Of a DNA stretch of 64,000 nucleotides, positions 11,433 to 23,230 are shown piece by piece. The translations under genes and the position numbers were made by a program. The notes beneath the pieces are model-generated. The model did not search any database. It was not told the origin of the DNA and saw nothing but the letters and a program-made list of their open reading frames with translations. How positions within the stretch are numbered: position 1 is the stretch's first letter; each line of letters begins with the position of its first letter. This DNA comes from Gloeopeniophorella convolvens (taxonomy: Eukaryota > Basidiomycota > Agaricomycetes > Russulales), in contig WTXD01000030.1 of the NCBI GenBank assembly GCA_022496205.1, positions 1 to 64,000 on the forward strand. Reading direction: 5' to 3'.

Positions 11433-11958
11433 TGTTGAGACGGACAGGACTCAGGACAGGAAGGACGTCTCTGATTAGATTAGATAAGGGACTCAGTGAT
11501 CTGCGAGCTATCTGATCTACAATGTATATGACATCATTATGTTCTAGCCCCTAAGGCTGTACCTACTTTCGTTCCTGTTCTAGATTCTTCCGGGCCCTTC
11601 CATGACCCACATGCAGTTCCGGGTTGACCCACCTGCAGTTCCGGTTGACCCACTTTAGTTCCGCTTTCACATGGGTCTCTGGTTATCACATGTTGCTGTT
11701 GTTTATCACATGCAAACCACACTCCTTTTGTGTATATAAAGGACACTGTTTTTGCCCTTGTAGCCTCAGTCTGTTGACTTCACTGACTGAGGCAAGTACT
11801 TTACTTCTGGAACTTCCAGACTTGCGCTTACCTAGTTACTTTAGCTTTGCTCTTGCTTGCCTAGGTATTGCGCCAATGACATTCAGTCTGTTGACTTCAC
11901 TGACTGAGCTTTGCTCTTGCTTGCCTAGTTGGCACCCTGTTTCTGCTGCGCTTCAACA
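11433..11958 (+). repeat. 5' LTR D of copia-D
   Basis: 526 bp, TGTTGAGACGGACAGG ... CTGCGCTTCAACA. Contains TGTATATAAAGGAC as a TATA region and a directly repeated block (CAGTCTGTTGACTTCACTG) near the 3' end. The 27723-28248 solo copy has the same length. Confidence 0.92.
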
Positions 11959-13339
11959 GGTTATGGGCCCTAGCCTTTAACTTTTTAGCAAGTCTTACTT
12001 CCGCACTCGCAACTCCCATTGTGAGTATCCTCCTCAGCGGCAAGGTGTTAACCCTGTCAGCACCTATGCGAGGCATAGGGGCTGTGCCTAGCACTTGGGC
12101 CTTGATGGCTTCCATGCGAGCATGTGGGAAGGAGCCAGGCGTGGCAGAACCACTGTAAGCTTCTCCATCCCACCGTGTGCATCATGGTCTCTGTACATAT
12201 CTATACTATACCAGTACTATACTTGTTCCTGGGGAAACCCCAGCAGCGTGCAGTAATTAGCCGCTGTCTGTGGAGCCAGAAGAGCAGCCTTATGCCCCTT
12301 AGGCAAGCAGGGGGGAAGCCCCTTGTGATGCTATTTGGCTAGTGAACAGTTGGCTGTCTGCCCTTCAGTGGGAGCGGTTTAGGTGTATAACAAGGCAGGG
12401 AACACCACCCTAGACCTTGCGTCTGTTACAACTGCACTACCCTACTTACAGTAGTACATAGGGATGAGCCTCATAGTTCCGCTCTTGCATGATTTTTGTG
12501 TTGAAGCGCAGCAAAGGGTGGAGTGACAACTGAAGGACACAGAGTGACGCTCAGTCAGAGAAGGTCAAAAGACTGGATTACAACAATACCTGAAGGACAC
12601 AGAGTGACGCTGTAAGGTAGTGTAAGTATAAGAAAGTAGAAAGGAGCGTAAGTGTACTTGCCTCAGTTAGAGAAGGTCAAAAGACTGAGGCTACAAAGGC
12701 GAAGAAAGAGGTCCTTATATACAGTAAGGAGCGACAGATAGCATGTAATAAACACTGCTTAGAAAGCCTAGGAGACCCACATGAAACAGAGTAAGAGTGG
12801 GTACCGGAGTACAAGGTGGGTCATGGAATGCCCTAGAATAGTCCAGAACATGGAAACGAATGTGGGGCTGAACACAGCCTTAAGTCTAGAACATTATGTA
12901 CACAAGATAAGATAGTCCTTGATCATTAGGTCCATATCTAATCTAATCAGAGCTGCCAGGACACTGTCCGTCTCAACATTTTGCGTCAGTACCAGGTCTT
13001 TATGACTATTGGGAAACAGAGCGCCATGCATAATGAACAAATTGGACCCCCTTATCCATTGCCCCAATCATCTAGGGCTTAAGTAGAAGTTCCCCCATAG
13101 TGCACAGATGGGCTATTTCAATGCCGTCTCTGTGGTCATGCCGGGTGGCTCACTTCTACAGTGGATTAGTTACAAATTGTACTATACCAAGTCACACTAA
13201 AGGGCTCTGGAGACTGGTCCAATTGGATCAGAGGTACAAGTTCACAGGCATGGGGGTTACGCTACAACCACAACTATTCTTGCTACCAGCAACACCTGTC
13301 ACTGACTGCTCCGCAACGACAGTGTAAATCATCGCAACT
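11959..13339 (+). other. Copia-D leader: primer site, possible leader intron
   Basis: GGTTATGGGCCCTAG directly follows the LTR and resembles the complement of the initiator tRNA-Met anticodon arm (half-tRNA primer). A block around 12085-12160 is shared with copia-C and contains AACCACTGTAAGCTTC, a possible splice donor. A possible acceptor is AACGACAG at about 13315-13322, just before the gag ATG. Without the inserted solo LTR C the leader is about 900 nt. I see no gene in it. Confidence 0.5.
12499..12978 (-). repeat. Solo LTR C in copia-D leader
   Basis: TGTTGAAGCGCAGC ... CCGTCTCAACA, with TSD TTTTG at 12494-12498 and 12979-12983. 480 bp. Confidence 0.93.
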
Positions 13340-14823
13340 ATGCCAACTCCGTCAGGCAACGCCACCCCAGTCCAGGGGAACACTCCTCTTCCGCCAGCGC
13401 AAGGCGCAACTGGCACCACATCCATTTCCCAAAATGTTGCCACCATTCACCAGCAAAACTTTGCCTTCGTCATGCCCTCTTTCCTGCGCATTCCAGAGCT
13501 GGAAGAGACAAACTGGGTGGTATGGAACCAAAAATTCCTGTCTGCCCTTGGCATGAACGACTGTGCCATCCTCCTTGTCCACACCTCTCCCCCTCCCGGA
13601 ACTGATGCCGACGACTGGGAACTCATGACCCACCGGGTTACTGTGTTCATGATGGGGTGCATCACCCCGGAAGTGTACTCGCAAGTCCCAGATGTTGAGT
13701 TTCCCTCGGTCAAGGAGAAATATGACCAGTTGCGCGTCCTCTATGGTGGCAACACAGTTATGAGAGGCTGGAACTTGTGGCGTGAGTTCAATGCGTGGCG
13801 CATTGACGACTCCCAACCCCTCGGTCCGCAGATCAGGCATCTGAAGGAGTTGCGCAAGCAACTTGCGGAAGTTGGCCTTGGCAAGTCGGAACTCGAGGTT
13901 TGCCTCACCCTTGTCGACGCTCTTGGTGGTACCAAGTACCAGGGGACTCAAGACATCCTCTTGGCAACTCATGACCCCAAGAAATTCGTGCTCAAAGATA
14001 TTGAGCCCCTGATCCAAAACGCTGAAGAGATCAGGGAAGGTCCTGCTGGTGGTGCACTCAATGCCACCAGGAAGTTTTCTTCCGGCAAGAAAGCGGAACC
14101 CTTTGATGGGGAATGCTTCTACTGTCACAAGAAAGGCCACAAAGCCAACACTTGCCGCAAGAAAAAGGAGGACCTGAAGAAGAAACATCGCGAGAAGAAG
14201 GAGGCAGACAAGGGACAGAGTTCCGGAACTTCCGGAACTGCTGGGAACTCGGGGGGAACTGGAGGGAACTCCAACAAGGCGGCCAACGTACTTGCCACTG
14301 TAGATACTTCTGCACATATCTCAGATGTGGAATCAGAAGTTGGAGTTTCCCTTTACTTATTGGTTTCCTCCTGCTGGATGATGGACTCTGGTGCTACACA
14401 CCATATAATGCCACACCGCTCTGACTTCAAAGATTATACCCTATCAGCAGGCAGCATTAGCCTAGGGGATAAGTCGTCGGTTCACCAAGTTGGCTATGGC
14501 ACCGTTGTCTTGCGGACTCCAGAAGAAAAGATCACATTGTCGCATGTATTGCATGTTCTGGGTGTTTCAGGTCGCTTTCTGTCGACCAGAGCACTCACAC
14601 AACTCGGCGCAACTGTATCTTTTGGAGACCATGGCTTTCAAATCGCTGTTAAGCAGCGTTGCATTGCAAAAGGTTACCTAGAGAACAACTTGTATTGGTT
14701 GGATTCTCAAGTGCAGTCCCTTAGCATGCATGTACAGGATAGCGCAAGCTATGAAGTCTAGCATCAGCGGATGGGTCACCTAGCCTATGGTACCCTGGAA
14801 CGCTATGTAGAGCCTGCAGTTAC
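13340..14823 (+). pseudogene. Copia-D gag, protease and start of integrase
   Basis: Starts MPTPSGNATPVQGNTPLPP at 13340. A UBN2-type copia Gag region (about residues 50-230, FLRIPELEETNWVVWNQKF) is followed by a CCHC knuckle CFYCHKKGHKANTC (about residues 257-270). The protease is MMDSGATHHIMPH (about residue 355), with DSG catalytic. A TAG at 14759 replaces the W expected before HQRMGHLAYGTLERY, the copia pre-integrase motif, so Gag-Pol now ends there. The frame is then cut at 14823 by gypsy B1 and resumes at 30955. Apart from the TAG it is open over 473 codons. Confidence 0.9.
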
Positions 14824-15475
14824 TGTCAGGACTCACTCGCGGAGTGCGCACAGAGAGGATAGCAGAGTTTGGAGAGCGTCGAGGGGGATAGACAGAAGAT
14901 GAGCTGCGATGTGCAGGAGCAGAGAGGGAACACACTAACAGTGCTATTGCAGTGCTAGGTACAGATAAGAGTGCCACAGATGGACAGTCTGAGGACCACT
15001 GGGCGATACATGGGGGTCTTATATACTACTGGAGACCCCCCAGATGAATCTGGTCTAATTACTGATGGGGATTCCAGAGGGGATTCCCTATAACCTCTCC
15101 TCTCTGATACACTTCTCAGATTCCATCGCAAGGTGGGGCTTGAGGCCCCATGGAGTTCTTGATGATCAGAGTCCCAAAGAGAACGCATGAAGTGTTTCAC
15201 CTTGATCAAGGTTCTGGTTACTTTGGGACAAGTAATATGGCCATTCTGAGAGATCCCTAGTCCGGGATCTTGGGGGTATTCCAGGGTTAATTGGCCATTA
15301 GGGAGTAGGGTGAGGAATGGGGGTGAAGGGTCACGTGATGTATTTTGACTTGTAGTCGCAATGTGAGTGGTACGCGTCGCATTGTGGGCGACGCGTAAGG
15401 TGTTTACTAGTAGGGCTGGGTTCGCTCTAGTGTTCTGAGCAGTTCGACCTCCTTGAAGCCTTAGGGTTCATAACA
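14824..15475 (-). repeat. 3' LTR B of gypsy B1
   Basis: 652 bp, TGTCAGGACTCACTCGC ... GGTTCATAACA on the + strand. Followed on the + strand by TTATCCCCTCTTT, the reverse complement of the polypurine tract. Nearly identical to the 5' LTR at 30303-30954 by eye. Confidence 0.93.
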
Positions 15476-17851
15476 TTATCCCCTCTTTATGATTGCGCTG
15501 CGCCTGAAGCGCATTGACAAGTCTGTCATGAGCAAGTGATGGTGGTTGCGGCATAGAGGGGTGTTGTTGGTGGAATGAGTGAACAGTTTCCATGGCGTGT
15601 TTCATTTCTGAGTAAGGGACCCATGAATTTTCGGAGTCAGGGTAATCTTTCCACTTGACAAGGTACTGAACGCCTCGTCGGTTTCTGGTGGGTCGACTCT
15701 TGATAATTGCTTCAATCTCGTAGTGTCCTTCTTCATCGTCAATGATTTCCGGTGGAGGTGTCGAGTAGTTAGGTCCGTGAGCAGTGGTTTCTTTGTATGG
15801 GGAAATGAGCGAGTTGTGAAAGACGGGATGGATGTGCCAATGGTCAGGTAGTTTGAGTTTACTGGTGACTGCATAGGAGGTGATGACCTTGAATGGTCTG
15901 TATCGTTTGGGTGCTAACTTCGTTTTTGGATGTGTTGTACCAAGGTTCTTTGCTTCTAGCCAGACGAGATCTCCTTCTTTATATTTGTGTTCTGGTCCGT
16001 CAGGTCTAGAGTGTTTCATGATTTCTGCAGTGTTTTCTAAGCTTGCTTTAATTTTAGTGCGGATTTGTTCGAGTAACATAAGACATTGTTCGGCAGATTC
16101 AACTTTGGAACCAAATTGTGGTGGTGGAATAAATTCAGGGAGGAAGCCATACCAGGCTAGGAAGGGTGCAATATGGGTAGCTGAATGTTGGCGATTGTTG
16201 TGTGCAAACTCCATGAACAGGATGAGGTCAACCCAGTTGTCTTGTTGATAGTTGCAGAAGACTTGTAGGTATTGTTCTAGTTCTTGGTTAACTCATTCCG
16301 TTTCACTGTCAGTCTGAGGGTGGTATGCAGTACTGAGGGTGAGAGTTACTTGAAGTCGTTTTTCTTGCATAAATTGCGATGCGAATTGCGGTCCTCTGTC
16401 GGAGATAACTTGTTTAGGAAGTCTAGTGCGCTTCCAGACATAGTTGATGTAGAGGTCGGCAGTTTGTTCAGAGGTGATAGTTTTATGACAGGGAGCGATG
16501 ATAGTGGCTTTGGTGAAGCGGTCAACTACGACATAGAGTGAGTCGTATCCCTTTGAGATAGGGAGGTCGGTAATGAAATCCATGGTGATGACTTCCCAGG
16601 GACGGTTTGGGATTTCGTTCGGATGCAGTGGAATGAGGTTAGGGTGTTGTTGTTTAGTGGTCTGGCAAGTGGCACAGCCGTCGACGTAGTCTTTGACGAA
16701 CTTGGATATTCCAGGCCACCAGTATTCTCGAGAGACTAGTTCGTAAGTTTTCCATCTTCCTAGGTGGCCAGTGGTGAGTGACTCATGGTATTGTTGAACA
16801 ATTTCTCGTCGTAATTTGGTGTCTTTGGGGATATAGACCTTTCCTTGATGTAAGATGAGACCGTCTTCATAGTTCCAATCTTCTAAGCCTTTCGCTATCG
16901 TCCGTGGACCATTCTTCATGATTGTTGTTAACGCTTTAGTGACTTCTTCATCTTTGTCTTGAGATTCTCTGATGCGTCGTCGTAGGTTTTGGTCTCCAAT
17001 GGTAGTGGTAGTGCCAGCGCGAGTAGCTCGGATTGTGAAAAACTTGGTGTCTAGGAGGATTTTGTTGTCATTTTTGGTCATTATCCCCTCTTTAAGATCT
17101 GGACGGCGGGACAGATGATCGGCGCGGTTGTAAATGCCGGGTTTATGAAGGAGAAGTACGTCGTATTGGGAAAGTTCAAGAGACCAGCACGCTTGTCTTC
17201 GAGTGAGTTTCTGTTTTGTGGTGAAGTATGTCAGGTTGTTGTGGTCAGTCCAGATTTCAACACGGTGTTGAGCCCCTTGTAAATAGTGTCGATAGGTTTC
17301 GAGGGAACGGATAATAGCAAGGAGTTCTTTGTCGTGGATGTCGTAGTTGCGTTCTGCATCGGTCATGGATTTAGACAGGAATGTGACCGGGTGCCAGCGA
17401 TTAATTTCGTCTGGTTGCTCCAGCACAGCGCCGATGGCAAAGTCGGAGGTGTCTGTAATCAGACGAAATGGGCGAGTATGGTCGGGGAGTGTGAGTACTG
17501 GGGCTGAGGTGAATGCGTGCTTGAGGTTGTCAAACGCTTGTTGACAGGCTGAGGACCACTGGAACGGAGTATCTTTACGTGTGAGGGCATGAAGTGGATG
17601 TGCAATCTTAGAGAAGTCCATGATGAAATGTCGGTAGAAGTTGCCAAAGCCGAGGAACGCTTAAACGTGTTTGAGTGTTTTTGGTGTTGGCCACTCTATG
17701 ATGGCTTTGAGTTTGGCAGGGTCCATGCGAATGCGACCGGCAGAGATGATAAGACCGAGGTATTCAATGGTTGTCTGGAAGAAGGAACATTTCTCTGGTT
17801 TGAGGTAGAGGTCGAGTTCGCAAAGTCGCTGGAGAACACGATGAACAAGGG
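15476..17851 (-). pseudogene. Gypsy B1 RT end, RNase H, integrase, chromodomain
   Basis: In the element's direction: RT thumb (KPEKCSFFQTTIEYLGLII), RNase H (LITDTSDFAIGAVLEQ, HDKELLAIIRSL), the HHCC zinc finger of integrase (HLGRWKTYELVSREYWWPG then CATCQTTK), and the catalytic core MDFITDLP, VISDRGPQFAS and HPQTDSETE. A chromodomain follows (HYEIEAIIKSRP ... QYLVKWKDYPDSENSWVPY). Two stops are seen: TAA at about 17660 in place of Q before AFLGFG, and TGA at about 16292 in place of R after DSETE. A short deletion lies at MQEKRLQVT. The upstream half of RT lies beyond the MULE at 21607. Confidence 0.92.
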
Positions 17852-18085
17852 AGTTGCGTACTTTCCACATCCTTCCCACACCTCCGGGGCCAGTCTGCAG
17901 CCGGCCACCGGTACTCTTTCGAGTAAATTAGGATTAGGGTTACTACGATAAATCATTTTATATTACTTATATAGTGTGAATGACAATGTCTTTTTGGCAC
18001 TGAGTAATTGGAATGACAATGCTGCTTTTCACACTGTGTAATATCAATGACAAATCACTTTTTATTCACATCTAAGTACTAATTA

Positions 18086-21000
18086 CTACTGTGTACTGGG
18101 GGGGTAATAGCTGTAGGGGAGGGAGGGAGGAGGATTGTGCCGGACAGGAAGAAACTGACTGAGTGCATAATTGTATATGATAGGGGCGGGATTGGGAGCG
18201 CGTGACAGCAATGGGGGGAGCGCTGGAATGTGCGGGGTCGCAGGTGGGGGCGGGGGCGGGGGAGCGGATGGTGTCGGCGCTAGTGTTGTGTCGGCTCCCT
18301 TTCGGCCGCGGCGCTTGGGCTGCGAGGGAGGAGGTGGGAGATTGGGATTCGCTGCGTGGGCGCGCGCAGCAACGTTGTTGGCGACCGACTGTGCATCGGC
18401 GTTGGCATTCTTGCCGGATTCTTGGCCACCGCCGTATGGGTTGGTGTTCTTAATGCGAGGCGCCTTGCGGTTCAGCTCGCCGATGCGCTCCGTTGCACTT
18501 GGTTGGGTAGCCGCGTCGCTGGGTCGGCGCTTTTTGGTGTGTTTCTGCGCTGCCTTTGCCCCCATTCGCTCGGCGGTCTCGGGCCAAGAGTGTTGATTGG
18601 GGGCAATAACCTCCTTTTCAGGAAGCGCACTGCCTGCCGAGCGCGCTGCGCCATCATATGCAATAACGTGTGATTCGATTGCCTGAAGTGATCGAACCGA
18701 TGTCGGAGATGAAGGGATGGCGCCATCACTGAGGAGCGCCGAGGACACGGATATTACATTCTCTAATATCCTTTTTGATTTCTCCTTGTAGGCGTCGGGC
18801 ATGTGCATGAGTACCGAAAGCAGCGACGGTATCTTCGGGGGTGGGGCCATGGTCTTGATTGGCTCTTCCTGCACACCGGTTGACAGCTATACGGCGGCAA
18901 TGTGCTTGCAGAAACGGATGCGCGGCCAGTCTAGGCAGTCATAGGCCGCTCGGCCGAGATCAACATAATACATATGCAATGCATTTGACACAGATCGCAC
19001 GTAATACCGCCTGTCGTCCAATAGCTGGACGTCGGGCTTCGTCTCCAAGGCGCGCTTCATGATCTCGGCACACCGAGCGTCGGCCAAGTTGGGGCCTTCG
19101 AATCCAAGCCCTTGGCGGCGGTGACGGTGATATCCTGAGTCCAGCTAGAGATGTGGACCAAGGGGAGTTGCTATAGTCGCCAGGGGTGATGGGATGAGGA
19201 TTGGGTGGTCGGATGAGCAATAGGATGAGCTAGTGACTGCAAGGATCCGCTTGGAAACGCAAGGGAAGGACCCGAACTCGCAGGAACACAACCTGAAGCT
19301 GACCTGAAGGTCCTGGAAGGCCTTGGGCCCTCCAGAGAGTGAGGGAGAGTCTCTGAACGCGATGCAGACCCGAAATGAGATGGGAGCACCGGGGAAAGGA
19401 AGCTTTGTGATCCAAAACACTACAGGATGCAGTACTACTGACTACGTGGGAACCCGAAGCCAAATCCGGTAGGTACAAGGGTTTCCTGTGACCCAAAAGT
19501 GTAAAGGAACCAGGAAGGAAAAGGAAGTAAAGGGAACTGCAATATACAAACGTACAGGCTCGCATCTGCGCTCAAGGGCAGTCTGGGGTCACATCCTTCA
19601 CTACCTAGCTCAACCCAATCACTTCGCAGGGCAAAATACCCAGATCCGAGGTTTCTGAGTGTAGAGACCGCTGGACCCTAACAACGGTTCTCGTATGTCG
19701 GCAGCATGTTCTCCACCAAGGTATGGAGGAGATGATCGACTCGGCGATTTCGCTTCCCATCCAGCCAGGTAGATTTGAGTACATGGTGATATCTAGGGAG
19801 ATATAACATTAGATTTGCACCAATCTTGCCTAATCTCGGACCGATAAGACTACTTACGCCTCGATAAGCATGTTCGTATCGCCCTCTTGAAAGATCGTGC
19901 GGTGTAACCGCAACCATCCCATCCATTGAGGGAGGACGGTCATCTAGTTAAACTGCAGATAATCAATCATGCTTTGGGGGACCGAGGGATCGGTTCTGAT
20001 TTGATCCCACCAGGTGAAGAATTGATCTTGATCGGCCGTTCTCACCCATTTTCGAATCAATGCCCAGAGCTCCAGGAACGCAGTCGTATTGAAATGCGTC
20101 CGAATTGCACGCAGGACGTGCCACCAGCACAGCAGCATTGTGCAGCCGGGGAAGGCAACCTTGATTGCGTTCATTTGCGCTTGATCACGATCGGTCATGA
20201 TGATCTTTGGTGTAACGGACGGGTTCCAAGACTTTACTAAATTGAGAAAATGGAGAATGGTTGCCTGGGTGCCGCTAGATGACAGCATCCAGGCAGCGGG
20301 AACACCTGCCAACGCCAAATTAAGCGGAAATGAAGCGGAAATGAAATCTGAAGCGTACCATGGCCCCAATGATCTCTGATAATCAGGGTAAACAGCTGGA
20401 GGCCAGAGTACTGTGTAGTGTTGTGGGTGGCATCTATTGCCAGGAAATCACCTCCCAATAGAGTAAACATAGATTGCTGGAATTGGGTTTGAATGCAGAG
20501 CACAAAGGTATCTTGTGCTAGCAGAGATCCTTCTGGGACAGGATCTGTTTTGTCCTTCAGGAACACCAGATCTCCGCCCTTATAAAGCTGCTCGACCCAA
20601 ACGCTTGCCGAGATGGCGTCGTTCTCGTCAAATCGGATCTCGTCGCTCTCGACAATGCGACGGATACGACTGATATCGCGCATAGTGACATAATGATCGC
20701 GATCCGTCGGCGCAGTCGATTCGCAGATCTGCTTAAGCTGAATGGCCGCTGTCAGACTAATGAAATGAATGAATAGATCTATTGACTCACTATGGCTTTG
20801 CCCTCCACTCCTGTGTGCACCAATGTCATAATCTTCTCTCGCACTGGCTCCGAGAGGCGAATGAATATGAGATTGTCATTGCCAATCTCGTGGTTGTGCT
20901 CGGCCTCGTACTTGCCAAGCATGGTCTGGACATGCGGATAGAGTTTGATGATAATGCGCGCCCCACATCCTGTGTGTTTGGTAGGGATCTTCCGATTCCA

Positions 21001-21339
21001 ATCGTGCTTCTTTTCGTAATGTTTGAACTTCACGCCCCCTGAACCCTCCCGGGAACAGTTGAGGGTACGCCGCTCCAGCCAGATTGGGCTATCCGATGGG
21101 TCCGGGCGTATGGTCTTGTGTGAAATGAACTCTACGCCGTGCTCGTGTTCTTCGGCAGCAAGCCAGGCCTTGAATGCATCAAGATTTGCCCATTCTAGAT
21201 GCATCCTGCCCTTCTCCCGGTCGTACACGATGCTCCCTTTGCGACGAGAAGTGGACAGGTCGTCGGTACGGTGCCTTCAGCCGGCATGGCGTGTGATGTC
21301 ACTGAGCACGGGACCAACGGGGATGTCAAACGTTGCCAT
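18086..21339 (-). pseudogene. MULE transposase with SWIM zinc finger
   Basis: Five exons by my reading: 21339-20791, 20737-20359, 20305-19858, 19792-19684, and after the LTR F insertion 19127-18086. The N-terminus carries a FAR1/FLYWCH-like DNA-binding region (LNCSREGSGG ... CGARIIIKLYPHV ... EAEHNHEI). The MULE DDE core shows LAIDATHNTTQY, IIMTDRDQAQMNAIK and CTMLLCWWHVLRAI. A SWIM finger follows (YDCLDWPRIRFCKHIAAV), then a Lys/Pro-rich tail. TGA at 21279 and TAGs at 19946 (W expected) and 18889 (Q expected) break it; the last two, and probably the first (CGA), are C/G-to-T/A changes. The protein would cut and paste the element. Confidence 0.85.
19128..19683 (-). repeat. Solo LTR F in MULE transposase
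   Basis: 556 bp. On the minus strand TGTTAGGGTCCAGC ... GGACTCAGGATATCA, with 4-bp TSD ACGG at 19124-19127 and 19684-19687. The transposase frame ENR/HRRQGLGF rejoins across it. Confidence 0.88.
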
Positions 21340-21606
21340 TTCCGGGAAGGTAAGGGGGAGGAGGAGGAGGAGGAGTGTGTCCCCCATCCCTCGTCCCCTC
21401 GTCCCCTCGTCCTCCCTGACATAGACACAGTGTGACAGACACACTTGTACATCACTCATAGTATATTACTAGTTTGATTACATAAAAGAAACAACAAAAG
21501 TGTTCGAGAATAAAAGATAAAGTCTGAGTTTGAAATGAAGAGTGGTCCGGCGGACCGCCTTACCGGGGCGTGGGAAGGATGTGGAAAGTCAAAGACTAAA
21601 CAAGGG

Positions 21607-23230
21607 CATAATTTTCTTCAAGAGTGTCAGTGAAAATGAGGATGTCATCCATGTAGATAACAATGCAGCCGGTTGCAATGATATCCTTGAAGTTCTCGTT
21701 CATAAAGGATTGGAACGTGCCGGGGGAGTTGCAGAGTCCAAAGAACATGACTAGGGGTTCGAATAGACCACGGTTGGTCTTGAAGGCAGCTTTCCATTCA
21801 TTGCCTTCTTTGATGCGAATATTGTTATAGCCCCAGCGGACGTCAAATTTGGTGAAGTAGCGGGCGTTCTTGAGTTTGTCGATGAGTTCAGGGATGAGTG
21901 GAAGTGGGTAAGCGTTCTTGATTGTGATGTTGTTGAGGGCGCAATAGTCTTGTACAGGACGTAACTTTCCATCTTTCTTCTTGACGAAGAAGAACGGGCT
22001 TGCCATAGGTGACTTTGAAGGGCGAATATAGCCTTTTGCAAGGTGTTCTTTGAGGAATTCGTCAAGGGCCTTCTGTTCATTGGGGGTGAGACTGTAGATT
22101 TTACAGTCACAGAGTTGGGCATCAGGTTTCAGGTCGATAGCATGGTCCCAGGGTTTGCGGGCAGGGAGTCGTTGGGCAGCTGATTCTTCAAAGACTTTAC
22201 GGTACTTGAGGAATTCTAGAGGGACAATGTCTTCAATTGTTTTCTTGGGTGCGACATTTTGTTTGGCCAATTGTTGCGAATGAGTTGTTTTGGCACGGAC
22301 AGATATAGATCCTATCGACAGGTGTAACTCTAGTTGTATTATAGGACGAGCTTCAGGATCATAGACCACTGCGCTGGTGGAATGCACACCAGGATCATTG
22401 ACCACTGCTTGGGTGTGCGTTGATTCTGATTGGAAGAGTCGTCTGATAGTGGTGAGGTCGACGGAGTCAAGGAGATATGGTTCTTGAAGGGTGTAGTCGA
22501 TGTAACCACAAGATGCAAGGACTGTTTGCATTTCTATGGCAAAATTCACGTCGGTTTCATGGATACCATCTTCATTGGTATTAGTTGGTGTAGTGATGGT
22601 GCGGATTAGACCAACAGGAATGTTGTCTAGCGCGGTGGCAGAGATAGTGGAGTCGGATAATTGGCAGGAAGGTGGACAACGGTCAAAGGTAATTGTGTCT
22701 TTTCCCAGTTGATGCTAGGGTTGTGTCGTCTAAGCCAGTCCGTGCCTAGGATGAGGTCGTGGTCGCCGATGTCAGTGAGATATAGTTCAATCCATTCTTG
22801 GTGTGAGTGGCCGTCTGGTGTAGGGATTTCAAGGCGTTGAATAGTGGTATGTTGAACCAAGCCAGTGGCGTTATCAGTGCCGTCGACATTGCGAGCAGGG
22901 AAGGTTTGACAAGTTTCTTGAGTGTGAAGTGATGCCGGTTGGCGAAGTTGGTATGCAGGATAATGCCTTCTGCGCCACCATCAACAAGTGCGCGTGCACT
23001 GATTTTTTGGCCAGAGGACTGTCCCAGGAAATTGACTCTAACAGATATAGACGGAGTCCGTCGATTACGCATCGTAGACAACAGTACAGGAATAGAGTCA
23101 ATCGTTACAAAGGGTTCAAATTTCTCAACTCCGAAGAACCTCTCATACGTCCTCTGAACACGAAGAGTCCCAATAGACAGTGCAGCTATGGGACATTTCA
23201 AAAATCCTTCTTCTCGGAAGTGGTAGATGG
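21607..23230 (-). pseudogene. Gypsy B1 protease and reverse transcriptase (front half)
   Basis: Protease region has ARALVDGGAEGIILHTNF; the catalytic DSG seen in B2 reads DGG here, so the protease is probably inactive. Then DLILGTDWLRRHNPSINWEK and the RT with [40 protein letters not shown] and the intact catalytic box VIYMDDILIFTDTLEENYA, which ends at the MULE insertion. The 317-codon stretch 22549-21596 is open. The RT copies element RNA into cDNA; its other half lies at 17851 and below. Confidence 0.9.

Larger units (their letters stand above)
17852..21597 (-). mobile_element. MULE (Mutator-like) DNA transposon
   Basis: 3,746 bp inserted in the RT gene of gypsy B1. Terminal inverted repeats share ACTTTCCACATCCTTCCCAC near both ends (AGT, five variable bases, then this block). 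The 9-bp flanks GAACAAGGG (17843-17851) and AAACAAGGG (21598-21606) differ only at the first base, the size expected for Mutator. The RT frame EENYALV ... HRVLQRL becomes continuous when the element and one flank copy are removed. Its transposase gene carries three nonsense changes, and a solo LTR F sits inside it. Confidence 0.9.

Noticed and set aside
13352..14317. 321-codon minus-strand ORF opposite copia gag
   Set aside because: Lies entirely antisense to the CCHC Gag and protease coding region; it is a shadow of the sense codon usage.
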